A stretch of DNA of 64,000 bases from Serinus canaria. Lineage: Eukaryota > Chordata > Aves > Passeriformes > Fringillidae. The notes under the pieces were generated by a model that was not told where the DNA came from, did no database searches, and saw nothing but the letters and a program-made list of their open reading frames with translations. The position numbers and the translations under genes were made by a program. The stretch spans positions 4,541,501 to 4,605,500 of the forward strand of contig NC_066316.1 in NCBI RefSeq assembly GCF_022539315.1, in the 5' to 3' direction. This document shows, piece after piece, positions 1-14,600 of the stretch (position 1 is the first letter of the stretch; the number at the start of each line of letters is the position of its first letter).

Positions 1-2653
1 AGGTCAGCAGTATACATTGTCTCAACTTCCTCCTCTTTCATGGTTCACAGATTGTTCTAAAAATGAAAAACCCACTAAACATAGTCAATAAACAAACACA
101 TTAATATGATACGGACATTTCATGGTTACTGTATATGGAGGTAATTCTGCAGCCAGGCAAACACACAAACGCCTTTCTGTGCTTTCTGCTCCAGCAGTCA
201 GGGGTGTGGAAAGATGAAGGACTCAATTGCTGTCCCTGACAATGTTATTTTATGTGCTTGTCAGGTGTAGACTTATAAAATGACATTCAAGTGTCTTGCT
301 CTAAGGTGTGGAAAAAATGCAGCTCAACGGTTTGGAAGGGGAATGACAGGACACAAAGTTACAGTGAGCATGGAAATGTCTCCGTGGGACTTTGCCAAGT
401 ATTTTAATCACTATTGCCTAAAAGTCTTGTTTGACATCTTTCTCTCATCTTTATCAGGGAAACAGAAGCTTTCTTTGGCTGTGTGAGGGATGTGTGTGCT
501 GTGCACATGTACATGTGATTTAAGCAGTCCTGCTGAGCGTGATTCATTGCTTTTCACATCATTTGTCAAAAACTGAGCTTTAAACCAGTCGTGATCCTGT
601 GTGCTGTGTGTTAGGAAATGCAGATGGAGAGCCAGGAATTTAGGAGAGTGTGCTGTTCAGCTTTTGGAGGAGAGGTAATTTTTAACTGTAGCATAGCAGC
701 CAACTTTCTAGGGCAGTTTAGGGTGGCCACATGATATGATAGTACACTTCCTAAAAATAGGCCTATTGTACTTTTGGAGGGAGAGATTGGATACCCAGCA
801 CTGAGACTGGGGAATTGGCTTTATGGTTTTTTGGTTTTTTTTTTAATCTCCAGAGCCCCTGTACTCTGTACAGAAAGGCTGGAGTTGGAAACAGAATTTT
901 CACTTCTTAATCATGTTTTTCATGTTGTGTGGGTGTGTTTTATTTGTTGGGTTTTGGGTTTTTGTTTTCCTTGTAGCTGAACAATGAAGGACAATAATTT
1001 TGTCCTTTTTGCAGGATAAGAACTCGTAAAACCTCAAAGAAATCAAACAGGCAGTGGATTTAAGATTTCAGATGTCATCTCAATGAAGTATTATCTGTTT
1101 GCAGAAGTCTTATCTTTTATTTTACCATAATTTAGTTCTGCAGTTATTTTTTTTTTCCCCAGTAACCCAATTATCCTGAAGAGACACCATTTCTATGATG
1201 AAAATTACCTGTCTGATTAGCCCCTGGACACCCTTCAGGGTTCATGAAGTTCTGCTTATATTCTTTTATTTAGTAATGGTGGTGTTTCATCCCTTCTGAA
1301 GGGATATTCTGAAAATATTGCAGTTCCCCTCTGACAGATTTTTCTTGTTTGATCTTGAGGAAAAGGCTGAACACCCCTTTCTAGAGGGATTTATTTTCTG
1401 ACACTGCCTTAATGCTCAGCTGGATTAATACAAATAATTGACCCCTTTCAGCTCTGCCTCCCTCCTACATAAAGAAGCTGTAAAATATGGGAACAATTTG
1501 GCATCAAGTCCTGCTGCTTGGGCATAGTGACATCTTTGTGTTCAGCGTGTTTCTGTGTACTTTACTCCTTTCTTAATTAAACAGCATTTTGTGTAGCAGA
1601 GCTGTTAGCAAATGTCACGAAGAAGAACCAGCCAAACATTTTATTTTCAGTTATATATAGCAATACTGGCAGATAAATTGGATCTCTGTGTTTCTTTGTA
1701 GTTAAAACTTCTTTTCCAGGCTTCTGCAGTTTCTTCTTCTTTTTTTTAATCATGCATATTTCACTCATTTTTCTTTCCCTGAGGATTCTTTTTCCTGTCT
1801 TTTTTAGGCATGTGAAAAGTGTAGGTGTTCAGCTCTTGGTGGTGTAATTCTGTAGGTAGGTAGTATCTCTGGCCAATCCAGATTATTTAGGTTCTTGTGG
1901 TGGAAAAGTGGGTTATCCTGTATTTTGTTTCCTTCTGTCTTTAAAGTAAGTGCAACATGTTGAAATGAACATTAGTGAAAACGCTGCCCATCAAATATAA
2001 ACATCTCCCCCTTGAATTTGACAGGAAAAGGGAAGTGGAAAGCAGCTTTCTTATGCATCTTTAAGAATAGTCAGAGCAGTAATAAAAAGGGAAGTTGCCT
2101 CCCAGTGAACAGTAATTTACAGTTGTGCCACGCCTAAAATGCTCTGATAGCACCTTATATAGGTTTTTCTGGTGCAGAGTATCTGTCAAGACTTGAAACA
2201 TGTTTCTTTTTTTCAGTCTCAACTTAAAACCAGCAAACACTTCTTCTGGAGTGAGTCTGATGGATCTACCCTTGCTGAAGACAGTGGACACACCACTAGC
2301 AAAGCTCAGTGTCTAAATCTATTTTTCATCCTTGCTGGAAGCTATTGGATTTGGGCTTGTCTTGATACTTTTTACGTTGTTTTTTTAGCTTCTGGCTTGT
2401 GTCCTGTCCATGAGGTTACAGTATTTGTGGAGTCTTAGAGGGCTGTAAACTTTATTTGGTCATTCTTTTTCTTCCTGTAATTGCAGTTGTAAATCTTCCT
2501 TTGATGTGTGTCTTCAGGTTCTTACTTGTTGGGCTTGAGAACCAGGTTTTAGTTTTGTTTCACTGAACAGCAAATCAGAGGGATTCTGGCTCAGGTCTTG
2601 GATAAGTGGGATGTTTTAAAATATTGCTGACTCCCCTTGTGTTTGGTTTGCAG
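1..2653 (+). other. PSME4: PSME4 intron (5' part outside window)
   Basis: No PSME4 coding sequence for the two expected upstream exons (start codon exon and the one ending just before the Tyr-Ile-Arg-Leu-Tyr segment) can be read here, so the window opens inside an intron. The stretch is AT-rich with T-runs and short chance ORFs. It ends in a TTTGCAG acceptor at 2647-2653. I recognise no repeat or RNA gene in it. Confidence 0.8.
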
Positions 2654-5600
2654 ATACATCCGACTGTATGGCAGAAAATTCAGCAAGGAGGATCACGTGC
2701 TGTTTATCAAACTCTTGTACGAGTTGGTGACAATTCCAAAGCTGGAGATCAGCATGATGCAAGGATTTGCACGCCTGCTGATCAACCTGCTAAAGTGAGT
2801 AGAGATTTCTGCTGACTGTGGAAACTTCTGCCTCACAACAGTTGATCTCTTGCTCAATGTTGTGCCTTTCATGTAGCAGAGTTCTTACAGGTTACTTATC
2901 TGCCCTACACAGTGCTGCTGGTTAAAGGGTTCTCTTGTGCAAACACCTTCAAAGCTTTAGGAGTGGGACTGAAAGTGGAAGAATGCCAGTTTTCCCTGTA
3001 TCAGGAAAGCCAAACAGCTCAGAGAGCCAAGAATTACGGCTGAATTTCATCTAGGGAGAAAAACTGGCTCACGACTCGATAATGTTTATTTCACTTGGTC
3101 AGGAAAAATCTTGACAGTGTCACTTGTGCTGAAGGCTGCCAGTGACCAGCCTGGTCCTGCCTGACCTTCCTGCAGTTTGTGTCAAATTTGGAGCAGGGAG
3201 GGGGGTATTCCCATGTGCAGCATGTCCATGTCAGTGCTGAATCCTGAACTGCTTGGTGTTTTGTTTCCTATTAGGAAAAAGGAACTGCTTTCCAGGGATG
3301 ATTTAGAGTTACCATGGCGACCACTCTATGAAATGCTGGAAAGGATATTATATTCCAAAACAGAACATCTGGGATTAAATTGGTTTCCCAAGTAAGTTCA
3401 CATTTTAAAACATTTGATAGGCCATTAGTACCTGCTTTAAAGTACTTTGTAGTGTGCTTTTAATATCTGGAATTCGATACATGGGAAATATTCTGTTTCT
3501 GTTTTCATGAGGCACCTTTCAATAATTGCATGCAGGGCTGCACTGAATCATGTATCTCCTTCTGCCTGTGGCTTGTGTTTGTCATGCTGTTTCTTTCTTT
3601 ATGAATGTGATTAATTTTTAAATACACTGCAACAGAGGTCTCACCCAACTTATTTTAGGGTGATAAACCACAGTTTAATAAATTCAGTATGAAAAATTTA
3701 ACAATATTGTTGTGGTTTAATCCCAGCTGGCAACTAAGCCTTGCATGCTGCCCTTCCTGGTGGGACTGGGGAGAGAACTGGAAGGGTAAAAGTGAGAAAA
3801 CTTGTGGGTTGAGCTAAAGATGGGTAATAATGTGAAGGAAATTAACTTACCCCAGCCAAAACCAGCACAGGTACTAAGTTAAATGTATGCTGTTCTCTTC
3901 TGTAACACAGTAAAGTTGTGGGGAAAAAGATACAAATGGTATTGTCCTTCAGTATTTGACCTGTAATCATTGCCAGGATCTGGAATGCAGGTATAAATCA
4001 GTCTGCTCTCCAAGAAAAGTGAAATATTTTCTGTAGGAAATACAAGTATTTACTCAAAGTGATGCTATGATAGGGAGAAGTAATTTATTTTCTCCAGTTA
4101 AGAATTTTAGACACGTTGTGCTGATTTTGAAAATGAAAATTTGTTTGCTTTCTCTGCACTGTCAATCCCTCTCCATCTGTCAGATTTTCAGACTTAAAAT
4201 TTTCATAATTATTCCAGTCAGAGAAGGTCCTGCTCTGTAAATTACAAATTATAAAAGATAGCACATGGATAATGCATTATCTTTGGTTGAATTGAAACTT
4301 TATGTCAAGAAATGCAGGTGAAAGTTCTTCATTTGCTTTTAAAAAAATAATTTTCTGAATGAAACTGAAGCATTGCCACTGATTCCTGAGAGGAAGATCC
4401 TATTGCTGATAAGGAGCGGGAACAGGACATATATGGAGCTTTTCAGGCTGAATTTCTCTTGTGGCTGTGAAGCTGAAAAAATCACTTTGCTAAATTGAAT
4501 TATTTTGGTAATTGTAGGTAAAATGTGAAAGAGCAGAGCCTTCCTTGGTTTATTTTTTTTTTTTATTTTTGTACCTGCACACCTTGCTCTGGGGGGATGG
4601 TGTTGAGTAACTGCTCACTGTGTAGGAGGGAGGGAACTTTTCCAGGAGGATAAAGGAGTTTAAGCAGGAAGGAAGATTTCTATTGTGATGATCTGACTGA
4701 AGCATTCAATTTTATTAACTTTATTCCATGTCAGACACTCCATGCAGTGCGATTCCTTCTCATACAGTGCTCATCCTTTTTCAAGGGGTACCTTTTTGGT
4801 GGAAGTCAAGGTTTTAAAAGCTGATTTGTAGCTGTTTAATTGATCTCCTGTTTTAATTGAATTTTATTTTTGTTTACATTCAGTTCATATCGACCAGGCT
4901 GGTCTTCACCTAAAACATTTGTGCTTAATGTATTACATAGGTGGTAAGAATGATTCTTTTTTTTTCTGTTGAGCTCTGGCCAATGTCCCTTCTGCATGTT
5001 CTGTTGGACTGTAACACTGTCACAAAGGTGGAAGTCTCTGCATAAATAATTGTATTTGGAAGGCCAATGTTAACCTGACACCACTGGTTATGAGAATGTC
5101 GCACTGGATGTCAACCTTGCTAATTGGGGACCCAGGCAGTGTGTGTGGAGTGGCTCTCCAGGGCTCTGTGCTAACTAATTTAACCAGCAAATGTATTTCA
5201 GGGGTTGAAATGTGAGCTAAGTTTTCCATTGGAGCAATTGTTGGGTGTGGTTATGGATAAAATCACCATTGGTGCAGCAGGAGCATGTTATGGAGTGAAG
5301 GTACCTTCCTCTTAAATCCAGTGAAATCATGGAAAGTGCTTTAGCAGTGAGGTCATGGCTTCTGGAAAATCCACCCAGCAACAACCTTGGGGCTGTGCAG
5401 AGCTGCTGTGTCGAGACTTCACTGGGAATTTTTGTAGGAAAACAGTAATCAGGAGTTTTGGTGCATGATAAATGTAGAAAACTGCTGGAAGTGGCAGTGG
5501 GATTGCAGTGGGGTTTGCTTTGTTTGAGTTTTTTTTAGAAACAAGGGCTTAGTTGTGCTACTCCGGTGAGAGATGGCTCACTCTAGTTAGGAGATCACTA

Positions 5601-8600
5601 AAATAATTGGTGAAACTGTAGCTGGTTGCTCTTTCCATTGTCTTAATTTAAGCTCTGTGGTGGAGTGTCCACTTCAGGACTAGACATTACCTTCAGACCT
5701 TCTCCTGGAAAACTGAAATTTGTCTTACTGCTTTTTGATAATGTAATTGTCACCTCTCTCAGTTTACATGGTAATCATTTTAACTAAAACATATTCCTCT
5801 GTGTAAATGCAGGGGGAAAAAAAGCCCCAGTTTGCAAATTGGTATCATCATGCGCTTTCCAAAAGAAGAAAATAATCCTGTCGTGCCAGAAAAGAGAACA
5901 GTGATAGGTGTTGGTGGGTTGGGTGTTCTTTAATGTACCTCCCCAGCTGCATTGTCCTGTCCTTTGCTAACAGTCCCCTAATGGGAACATTCCAGGATGG
6001 CTCCTGGAGCTGGGCTGTTCTTGAGCACTCTCTTGAATGGAAGTCCCTTGGGTACAAAATTGTCTTGCTGTTGCTTTTTGTTTTCTGGCTTCCTAAATTT
6101 GTAACCAAAAGAGAGGAGAGAACATCCCAATCTTCCTCCTTTGCTCCCTCACACTAACAAATGCTGAGATCTGGCTTAAATCTCGTTAATTTTAAAAATT
6201 TGTTGATCTCTGGCCTCGGTGTTTGTTAAAATTCTCGTCCTTCAGGTTTTCCTTAGTGAGAGCTGACTTGAGTGGAATGATAGTCTGGGGAGAGCTTGTT
6301 TGTTTATGTCACCCAAACATTTATCATGTGAATTTTTAATGCTCTTAAGGAATGTGCTGGTTCATACTTTATTTATCTGCTCTTGGAACAACTGTTATCT
6401 TTTTTCTAACTCCTTCAAGGACAATATTCACTTGAACCCGGGACCTTCCTGAGCTTCCTGCAGAGTTTGGGTTTATTTTTTGTTTAATGACTGTTGGCCT
6501 TTCTTCTCCACATTTGAAATTTTCTTTCTGGGAGAGGTCCTGAGTTGCCTTTGTCACTGTTGCATAAAATATACATCATTTTGCATCTTCTAGGGCACTG
6601 TTTGGCTGATGCAGTGCTCTGAGGGCTGGGTGGGCTTTTGCTGGCTTGTATTGAGTGTTGAAGGGAATTGGCGATTTATTCATTTTTTAGTTCTCCTGGC
6701 TATATGGGATCAGTTTACTTCATGTAGGACTGGAGGGACAATAGTACATGTTGAGCATTTGTGTGTCTCAAAATTAATTGATCTTGGTGAAATTCTAAAG
6801 ATGATATATTTGCATCATCTTTTTCTGAGCAGAAAAGCATTTTTAACATTCGTTTGGGATGATGAAAGAAAGAGTGCATTATTTCCATTTCTAGAGAAAG
6901 CATGTCTAAAAAATGTAAGAGCTTGTTCTGCCAGAACTTTCTTTTTTCATTCAGGGAATGTTTTTGGGTAAAAGTGCAAGTTAGTCTTGAGGTGGTTGTG
7001 TAATAAATGGAAGGTTTGAAGAACGTGACAATTTACTACGTTTGTGCTTGCGTTGGTTGATCACTCTCTGCTCCCCCTCCCTTTTATTCTTTGAGTTTAT
7101 TCTGAGATTTAGTCTTTTTAAAGGTTTAATGGCATCCTGTGACAATAGGTGACAATAGGAGTTGAAATGATTTCTCAAATAAGTGTTCTTGCTGTGGATA
7201 AAAGCACTTTTAAAATCAGCTGTTATTTGGGAGGGACTCCAATGAAATAACCCTTGATTTGCAGATAATTCCTTTCTTCTTACAAGCACTGGACAAAGCC
7301 CAAAACCACATTGAAAAGGACGAATATGGTGTTTGGAGACTAAAAACAACAAGTTGCCTTTATTTATCTTACAAATAAATATTCATGAATTCCACAAACC
7401 CATTTTTCTATGTTTTCATCTCCCCCAGAAGTCACTTTGCTGGTTGTTCGTGGACAAAATGCAGGATGCCACTTCCATGAAGTGATAGTAATTCTTCACT
7501 TAAATTCAGGAAATACCAGAGTATTGCCAGTATATAAAAAATAGGACCAGGAGTTGAGCAGAGCAATTTTAATTGCTATAGTTAGGTCTGTGGAGAAGGC
7601 AGGTAGCTAATGCATGTTCAAAGGAGATATCTAATTGCATCAACATTATCTTAAGCTCTGGAGGAAAAGGTCAGCAAATGGTTGTTTATTTTATGCTCTG
7701 AAATTTAGTAATATATTATTCCTAACGTTTCCTCTTTTCCTTTCAGTTCTGTAGAAAGTGTTCTGAAAACACTCGTGAAGAGCTGCAGACCGTAAGTGTT
7801 TGTTCCTTGGTTTTATTTATTTATTTATTTTTAATCTTTTATATTAATTTAGGAAGGAGGGGTAAAGTGTTTAAAAGACCCCACTCTACCTGTCATTGCT
7901 AGGCTGCTGTTTAAAAATTTGGGATGGAGGGCAGAGACTTTTCTGGGGTTTATTTTTCCTTCTTAACAGCCTTGGTTGCAATAATTCTGCTGTATAAAAA
8001 AAATCTATCTAATATGCATTTTAAATACTGCATTGCATGAATACTTAGTGTGTTTTAAAAGAAATTAAATCACCAGCGTTCCTGTAATGTTTCTATAAAT
8101 GATCCTTGTGCCTGAAGTGATATTTTTTTTATGCTGCATCAAAAGTGAGTAATAGTTGTTTGATTTGGACCAGTCTTCACAGTGAAATGGTTTTGCATTG
8201 TGCAGATTCTTCTCTAGTTCAGCAAGACAAGAATCATCTTAATTGGTGGTCTTAAAATGATGCACCACCATGTCCTTGATTTACCTGTATTTTGTGAAGG
8301 TTTTTGGAGGTGAGGGCTGCCTGCCTATGACCCTTGGGCACATGGTTTTACTCTAAAGCAAACATTGATGACAAATTCATAGCTGGTTTTCAATATGCTT
8401 AAAAAGAGCCAAAGTTTAAAGCCAAGTCTGTGTTTATTCAGTGGTTTCCTCGTTCTCAGGTATTTCCCAGAAGAAGCCACTGCAGAAATGCTGGATGAGT
8501 GGAGGCCTTTGATGTGTCCCTTTGATGTGACCATGCAGAAGGCCATCACCTACTTTGAGCTCTTCCTGCCCACTACCCTTCCCCCTGAACTTCACCACAA

Positions 8601-11600
8601 GGGTTTCAAGTAGGTGTCACTGAAGAGTGCTCTGCTCCAAATGCAAGGAATCATCTTTTCCAGGGTGATTTGAAGTCACTGGTGGCTTTCAGCAGCATTT
8701 TTGGCAGGAGTTCAAGACAGAAATGCTGTCAACCTGCTTCTTTGGTAAAAGTAACCTGCAAGAATCTTAGTCCCTCTTCCCTACTGAATAAAGCACACAG
8801 CAAATCAAACCAAATTGAATTAAGTGGAGTTTGTAAAGGTGGATTTAAGTCAGAGACTGGTGAGGAGGGTTTGCATCCTTGGCCTCAGGTAAATTCAGAG
8901 AAGGAGCTAATGACACTTGTGATCAAAAGGGACAAATTTCACAGTGCAAGGCAGGGGGAGATGAAGTGTCATTTGTTTTCATCTGTTGGGATGGTAGAGC
9001 TGAGGTAGGTAAGGAAACTCCTAGAGAGACAGTTGTGTGAATGGGGGATCAAAAAAAGTCAGAGGAGAGATAAAGAAGAAAAGCAGGGACTAAAAGCCAG
9101 ATTTGGGAATACACTGTGAGCTGCAAATTGATAAAAGTGTGTCCATGTTGATCCCTGTTCTTGCAGAATGAATTGAGGGACAGTGAATTCCTGCAACTAC
9201 CTGGCAAAATGAGGGATAAATATTCAGTGAGGGAGCTGCTTTCTCATTGTTAAAATTATTTTGCTTCTGTTTTCTTTCAGGCTTTGGTTTGATGAATTTA
9301 TAGGCCTTTGGGTGTCGGTTCAAAACCTTCCCCAGTGGGAAGGGGTAAGTATTTGCTTTTCATCTGCACTGGAAGAAATCCTCATTTAAATATTCCTACA
9401 ATGAGGTTGCAAGGAATTGAAGCCAAACAGTGATTGAATGGATTTTCTCCCTTCTGCTTTAACTAGTACAAGAAAGCAGAGACAATAATTTCATTATTGT
9501 TAGCAAGCAATTACTGTCTAAATAAATGAGACTGCAGTTGTGCTTGGTGAGCATTGTCTAATGGCCAGCTCAGGCAGCTTTTCATTCCAGCCTTGGGAAT
9601 GCTGGCATATTTCAGACTGCCTGCTAATACTTAGAATTATGCAAAGAGCAGTTGTGATTTCTAGAAATTACACTTCTGTTCTGTCTTTTAATACATCCTG
9701 GGTGGTCCCTAATTTTGAGTGGTGATATTTTGCCTTCACTGCAATGAGCTGCTTGTCGTCTTTGAGATACAAAAAAGAACTTGCACTCTCCTTGGCCAAA
9801 AATTCCCTTGGGCTGTATCTTTCAAGGCAGGTAGTCTGCCATGTGTCTGCGTGCCCCTGCTGTGTGCCTCAAGTGACGAGATCCAAAGCTGGGAAATGAA
9901 AAACTCTGTCTGGAGGCAGCCCCAGCAGCAGCTCAGGTGCTGTTGGTGTCAGCTGAGCAGTGCCTTGGCTTTGCTGCAGTGAAACTTGGCCTATCCCCAG
10001 TTTCTTTCCCTGCTCAGTATGAACATAAGCTCATTGGCCATCTGTCTCCTTTTACTAATCTCCTGCCTGGATACACAGGGAGAACTTCCCATGTCTGAGG
10101 AGAAAGCTGAGTTCCAAACCACCGTGGTCACACATTCCATGGGTCATCCTGCCTTCAATCACAGATCCAGGGAGGCAGCCTTGGGCCGAGCACTTGGCAG
10201 TTGTCCAGATTCAAACACTGGTGATGCCAAAGCTGGTTTTGAGATTCTGTGTTCACTTTTGCACTTTTCTGATGGCTTTCTCCCCCCAAAATACCCAAAA
10301 TTCTATCTATTCCTTCTGACAGAACTGTGGCAGCTTGCACTTGAACATCATGATTTAGTTTGTTTCTGTCAAACTGTGTAACAAATAATCATCAGCGCCC
10401 TTTCACAAGTTATCTCTGATATTTTTTCCCTCTTCCTCTGTATTCTGACTGTTTGCTTGCTTTTTTTCCCAAAGCTTTCACTTCTTGTTTGCTTTTCTGT
10501 CGTATCCATTTCCTAAAGTCAGGTTCATTCCATCAGGTTGGGATGCAGATAATTAGACACATGGGTTCTGACTCTGCAATCCAGTTTAAGCCTCTGTATG
10601 CTGCGAGCTTTTCCTCAGCTTGCTTTGGCAGGAATTAGCTTTGCTGTTTGAAGGGGAGCTGTGGAATCAATTCCTTGTGTGCATAGTAAGGATTTTTTTT
10701 CAACGTGTATTTCCTCATTCCAAATGAAAAAGGCAGATCATGAAAGAAAATGTAACCCTTGTCTTCAGGCTGTGTCTGATGTCCTGGATTGAACCTGGGG
10801 GTTTTCCAAAGCTGTCATGTCCTTCAGCTGAGAGGTGACCTGTTCCTCTGGGCTATCTGCCTCAGAATTAGGCAGGATTATTTAAGGCCTTTCCTTATGG
10901 CTTTGTCATTGCTTCAAAATACTGATAGAAGCATCGAGAGCCTGGTGGGTCTTTCCTGATTTGAAGAAGCTCTGAAAAGCAGAGTTAGTGGGTGATGTGC
11001 TTTTCATCATCAGGATACAAGAGTGAGACTTCATCTCCTATTTTTTTGGTTCAGTCCCAATAACTGTCTTTCCTGAGGACATCTTCCAGTTCCCTTTTTG
11101 ACTCCTGGGGCTGTCTTCTGGTGATGGAGTGTCTCATTCTTCATGGGCAGTCACAGGCTACTCTCCCAGCTGACAGCTGATGCCTGTGACCTTTACAAGC
11201 CACTGATGTGTTTAAACCAAAGCACACAAATGTGGCAGCCAGCAGCACACACTGAGTAGGATGGATCCTGCAGGAACTAATTGTCCTAAACAGCTAAATA
11301 TTGGGAAAAGCTAGATGGATGAGTTGGTGGAATTTTCTTCCATGTCTCTGTATAAATGCTATTTCAGGTCAGTGAAACTCGTCTTGGTGCTTCTGATGGA
11401 GGGAAATCTCCCTTCCCAAGTGCTTTTAGTGCCATGGGCAGCTTTTATCTTGTGTATGTGAAGTAGCTGGAGGGCTTTGCATCTTTTATTTTCAATACAT
11501 TCTAATGAATATTCCCCTTTTTCTGGTTATTTTCAGCATCTAGTCAATCTTTTTGCTCGCTTGGCCACTGACAACATTGGGTACATAGACTGGGATCCAT

Positions 11601-14600
11601 ATGTACCAAAGGTAACAGTGCTTTCTTCATGATATGTCTTACTTACCTTGCTTGGTGGGTTTGGTTTTTTAAGACACCTTTGGATTAGAAAATTAATTTA
11701 TGCCAATGTGTGGTTTTCTTCCTGCCAGATTTTTACTAGGATTTTAAGGAGTTTAAATCTGCCAGTGGGAAGCAATCAGGTTGTTGTTCCAAGATTCTTA
11801 ACAAATGCTTATGATGTAGGACATGCAGTCATGTGGATCACAGCCATGATGGTGAGTAACTACTCCATAAAATGAAACAAAAATTAATGCAAATACTTAA
11901 ATACATATTTAAGATGAATATTTGTTCTGCTGAGCTCACTGCAGAAATGTGGTTTTGGGCTTTTTTGTTCCCAAATTGTATTGTCAAGTCCATTGTTGCG
12001 CTGTCAGTGTGGAATGGGGCTGGAAAGGTTTGTGTCACAGCTGCTGCCTGTGGCATTTGGGAAGGGAACAGGCACCTGTTTTAGTGTGAACCTCAGCAGA
12101 TGGGATGGAGAGAATTTGCTCTTAGTGCTAAGCTGAGGGTGGGATGTGATTTGCTGCTTTGAAGTCTTGCTGTGGGGAGAACACTCCTGTGCCTCGTGCT
12201 GCTGTTACCTGTTCATTTTAGCTTGGTCTGTGTGATAAAATTCTGTGGTTTATCTGTTTCAGGGTGGACCAAGTAAGCTGGTGCAGAAGCACTTGTCAGG
12301 CTTGTTCAATAGCATTGCCTCTTTCTACCATCCCTCAAATAACGGGCGCTGGCTGGTAAGTGGAGGGGTTTGGGTGTCAAGATGAGAACTTTGGCTGGGA
12401 TTTCAACCTGACAGCCCTGTGTGCTCCAGATTGTCTGTTGATGTGTGGTGCTTGGAGCCTTGGATTATCAGGATCCACGACTGCACTGTCATTCAAACCA
12501 TACTCCTAGTCTCATGTCAGTGCAGAGGTCCAAAACAAGACATCTAATTTGGATATAGCCAGGAAAAATAATTTTTTGGCACTTGAAATGAGGCTCACAC
12601 ACCATCAGTAATACCTGTGTGATGTTGCTTTTTTCTTACTGACCTACTGCCTTCAAGTTATGAAAATCTGGGATGGGCCTTGGGGCAACTTGGTCTAGTG
12701 GAAAGTGTCCCTGCCCGTGGTAGGGGTTTGGAACTGGATGAGCTTTGAGGTCCCTTCCAACCCAAACCATTCTGTGATCCTATTAAACAAAGCAAAAAGG
12801 ATTGTTAATGCATTGTCTAGTTTGAAACATAATTTTTGGATGGTGTAGCTAGAGGAATCTTCTGTTAAAGAATGCAAGAATCTCCCTGTGATAGCTGGTG
12901 GAAAATAGAGATTAAAGCAGCAAGGCTGGTCACAGCAGTGCTGGGGGATCTGGCTTCTTCTTGAGCAGGGTATTTGCTTAAATGTGAATGTGCAGAGAAT
13001 GCTCCCAAAGATATCCTAATGATGTAAATAATCTCGATTCTTTACTGTATAATTATGTGATTTTCATTACTTTTTGAATCCTAAGGCACAGTGCTGGCAG
13101 CACAGTGTCTGATATTCTGGTAAATGAAGTTCAGCAGCAAATTGTGAACATCCTATTTCACAGCCCCTCTGAGCGTTCCCTTATTGTGGTTGTGTAATTA
13201 CAAGACCTTGCCCTACTCATTTTTTGTTGTGCCTTGAGCAGCTCAGGTTGTGCTGCTGCCAAGCCCCACTGACCAGCATTTCTGCTCTGCTCCCAGAACA
13301 AACTGATGAAGCTGCTGCAGAGGTTGCCCAGCGGGGTGGTGAGGAGGCTGCACCGCGAGCGCTACAAGAAGGTGACCTGGTTAACTCCTGTCCCTGAGAG
13401 CCACAAGCTCACGGACCAGGACGTGACAGACTTCGTGCAGTGCATCATCCAGCCTGTTCTCCTGGCAATGTTCAGCAAAACTGGAAGCCTGGAGGCTGCC
13501 CAAGCCCTGCAGAACCTTGCACTGATGCGTCCTGAATTAGTAATTCCACCTGTACTTGAGAAGTAAGTTTTGGAGGACCGTTGTGACATCCGTGTGCCCT
13601 TCCCAAGAAGTAAATAGGAAAAGCAGGCATAGTAAATAATAAATAAATTGCTTGCTGTGAATGAATGCCTGCAGTGAGAGAAGCTGCTGATACACCCTCC
13701 TAAGCAATCACCTCAGTCAGAATGTGGGAGCAAGGGAGAACTCAAGCTTTTAATTAATTTGATTTGTTTTGTTGTTTGTTTGGTTGGGTTTTTTTTAAAA
13801 CACCTGGCAAGTGGCATAGTTCTGGGAGCTGTTGACAGCTCGTGTGCTTTAGGAAGGCAGTCCTCAGGTGGCTTGCATTTCTGGGAGCATTTTGTATCAC
13901 ATAGTGGGTGGATCAGTTGAAAAAGAAACTTTGCATCCTTTACTCATGAGCCACCTGGTGGGTCCCAGATACACCGGGTGGTTGTGTAGCAATAAGGATA
14001 TATTTTATATTTCTGTTTGGTTCAGAGCATGTTACAGTTTTAAAATCACTGACATTGATGACTTTGTAATTGCCACCATGTGCCCTGGTGAAATACTTGG
14101 TTTGTACTATTTCTAATGCCTTGAGGCCTGAAATTCCTCAAGAAAAATGGTGCTCCTTCCTGCTCCACTGAAAGCTTTCCTCCTACCACCTGTCTGTGTT
14201 CCCTGTGCAGCCTTTTGTACTTTACCAAAACAGCAGAGGGATGAGTTTGATTGAAGAGCCCTTCCTGTGTTCCACAGCTCCCTGACTCAGCTGTTTGTAA
14301 AAACTTGATAAATCCACTCTTCTGCAGAACATCCCAAGCCCAGCAGTTGCAAGCAGAGCAGCAGTGCTGGGTAGGGCTGCCCTTTCTGTTTTGAGAGCAG
14401 ACTCAACTTCTTCTCTGTAGTTCAAACTATCCCTGGAATGTTTGCCTTGGCTGCAGTTCCAGATAATTTGGGTGAGCTGTGCTCTGGGTGACGTAGGGCA
14501 GAGCACTGTAACTCCTGTCTGAACTGGAGGCTGTTGGTAGCAGCAGGAAGTGTTATGCAGTTTGCTTAAAAAGTTTTAAATACTGGGGGAAAAAAATAGC

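Larger units (their letters stand above)
3392..7746 (+). other. PSME4: PSME4 large intron
   Basis: A 4.36-kb intron between GTAAGT (3392) and TTTCAG (7741-7746). It contains an LTR-like bird repeat (3709-3869) and a splice-site-flanked open 60-nt segment (4884-4943), listed separately. The rest is AT-rich sequence with only chance ORFs. The other PSME4 introns longer than about 1 kb (for example 9345-11536 and 13563-15062) hold nothing I recognise apart from the repeats listed. Confidence 0.85.
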
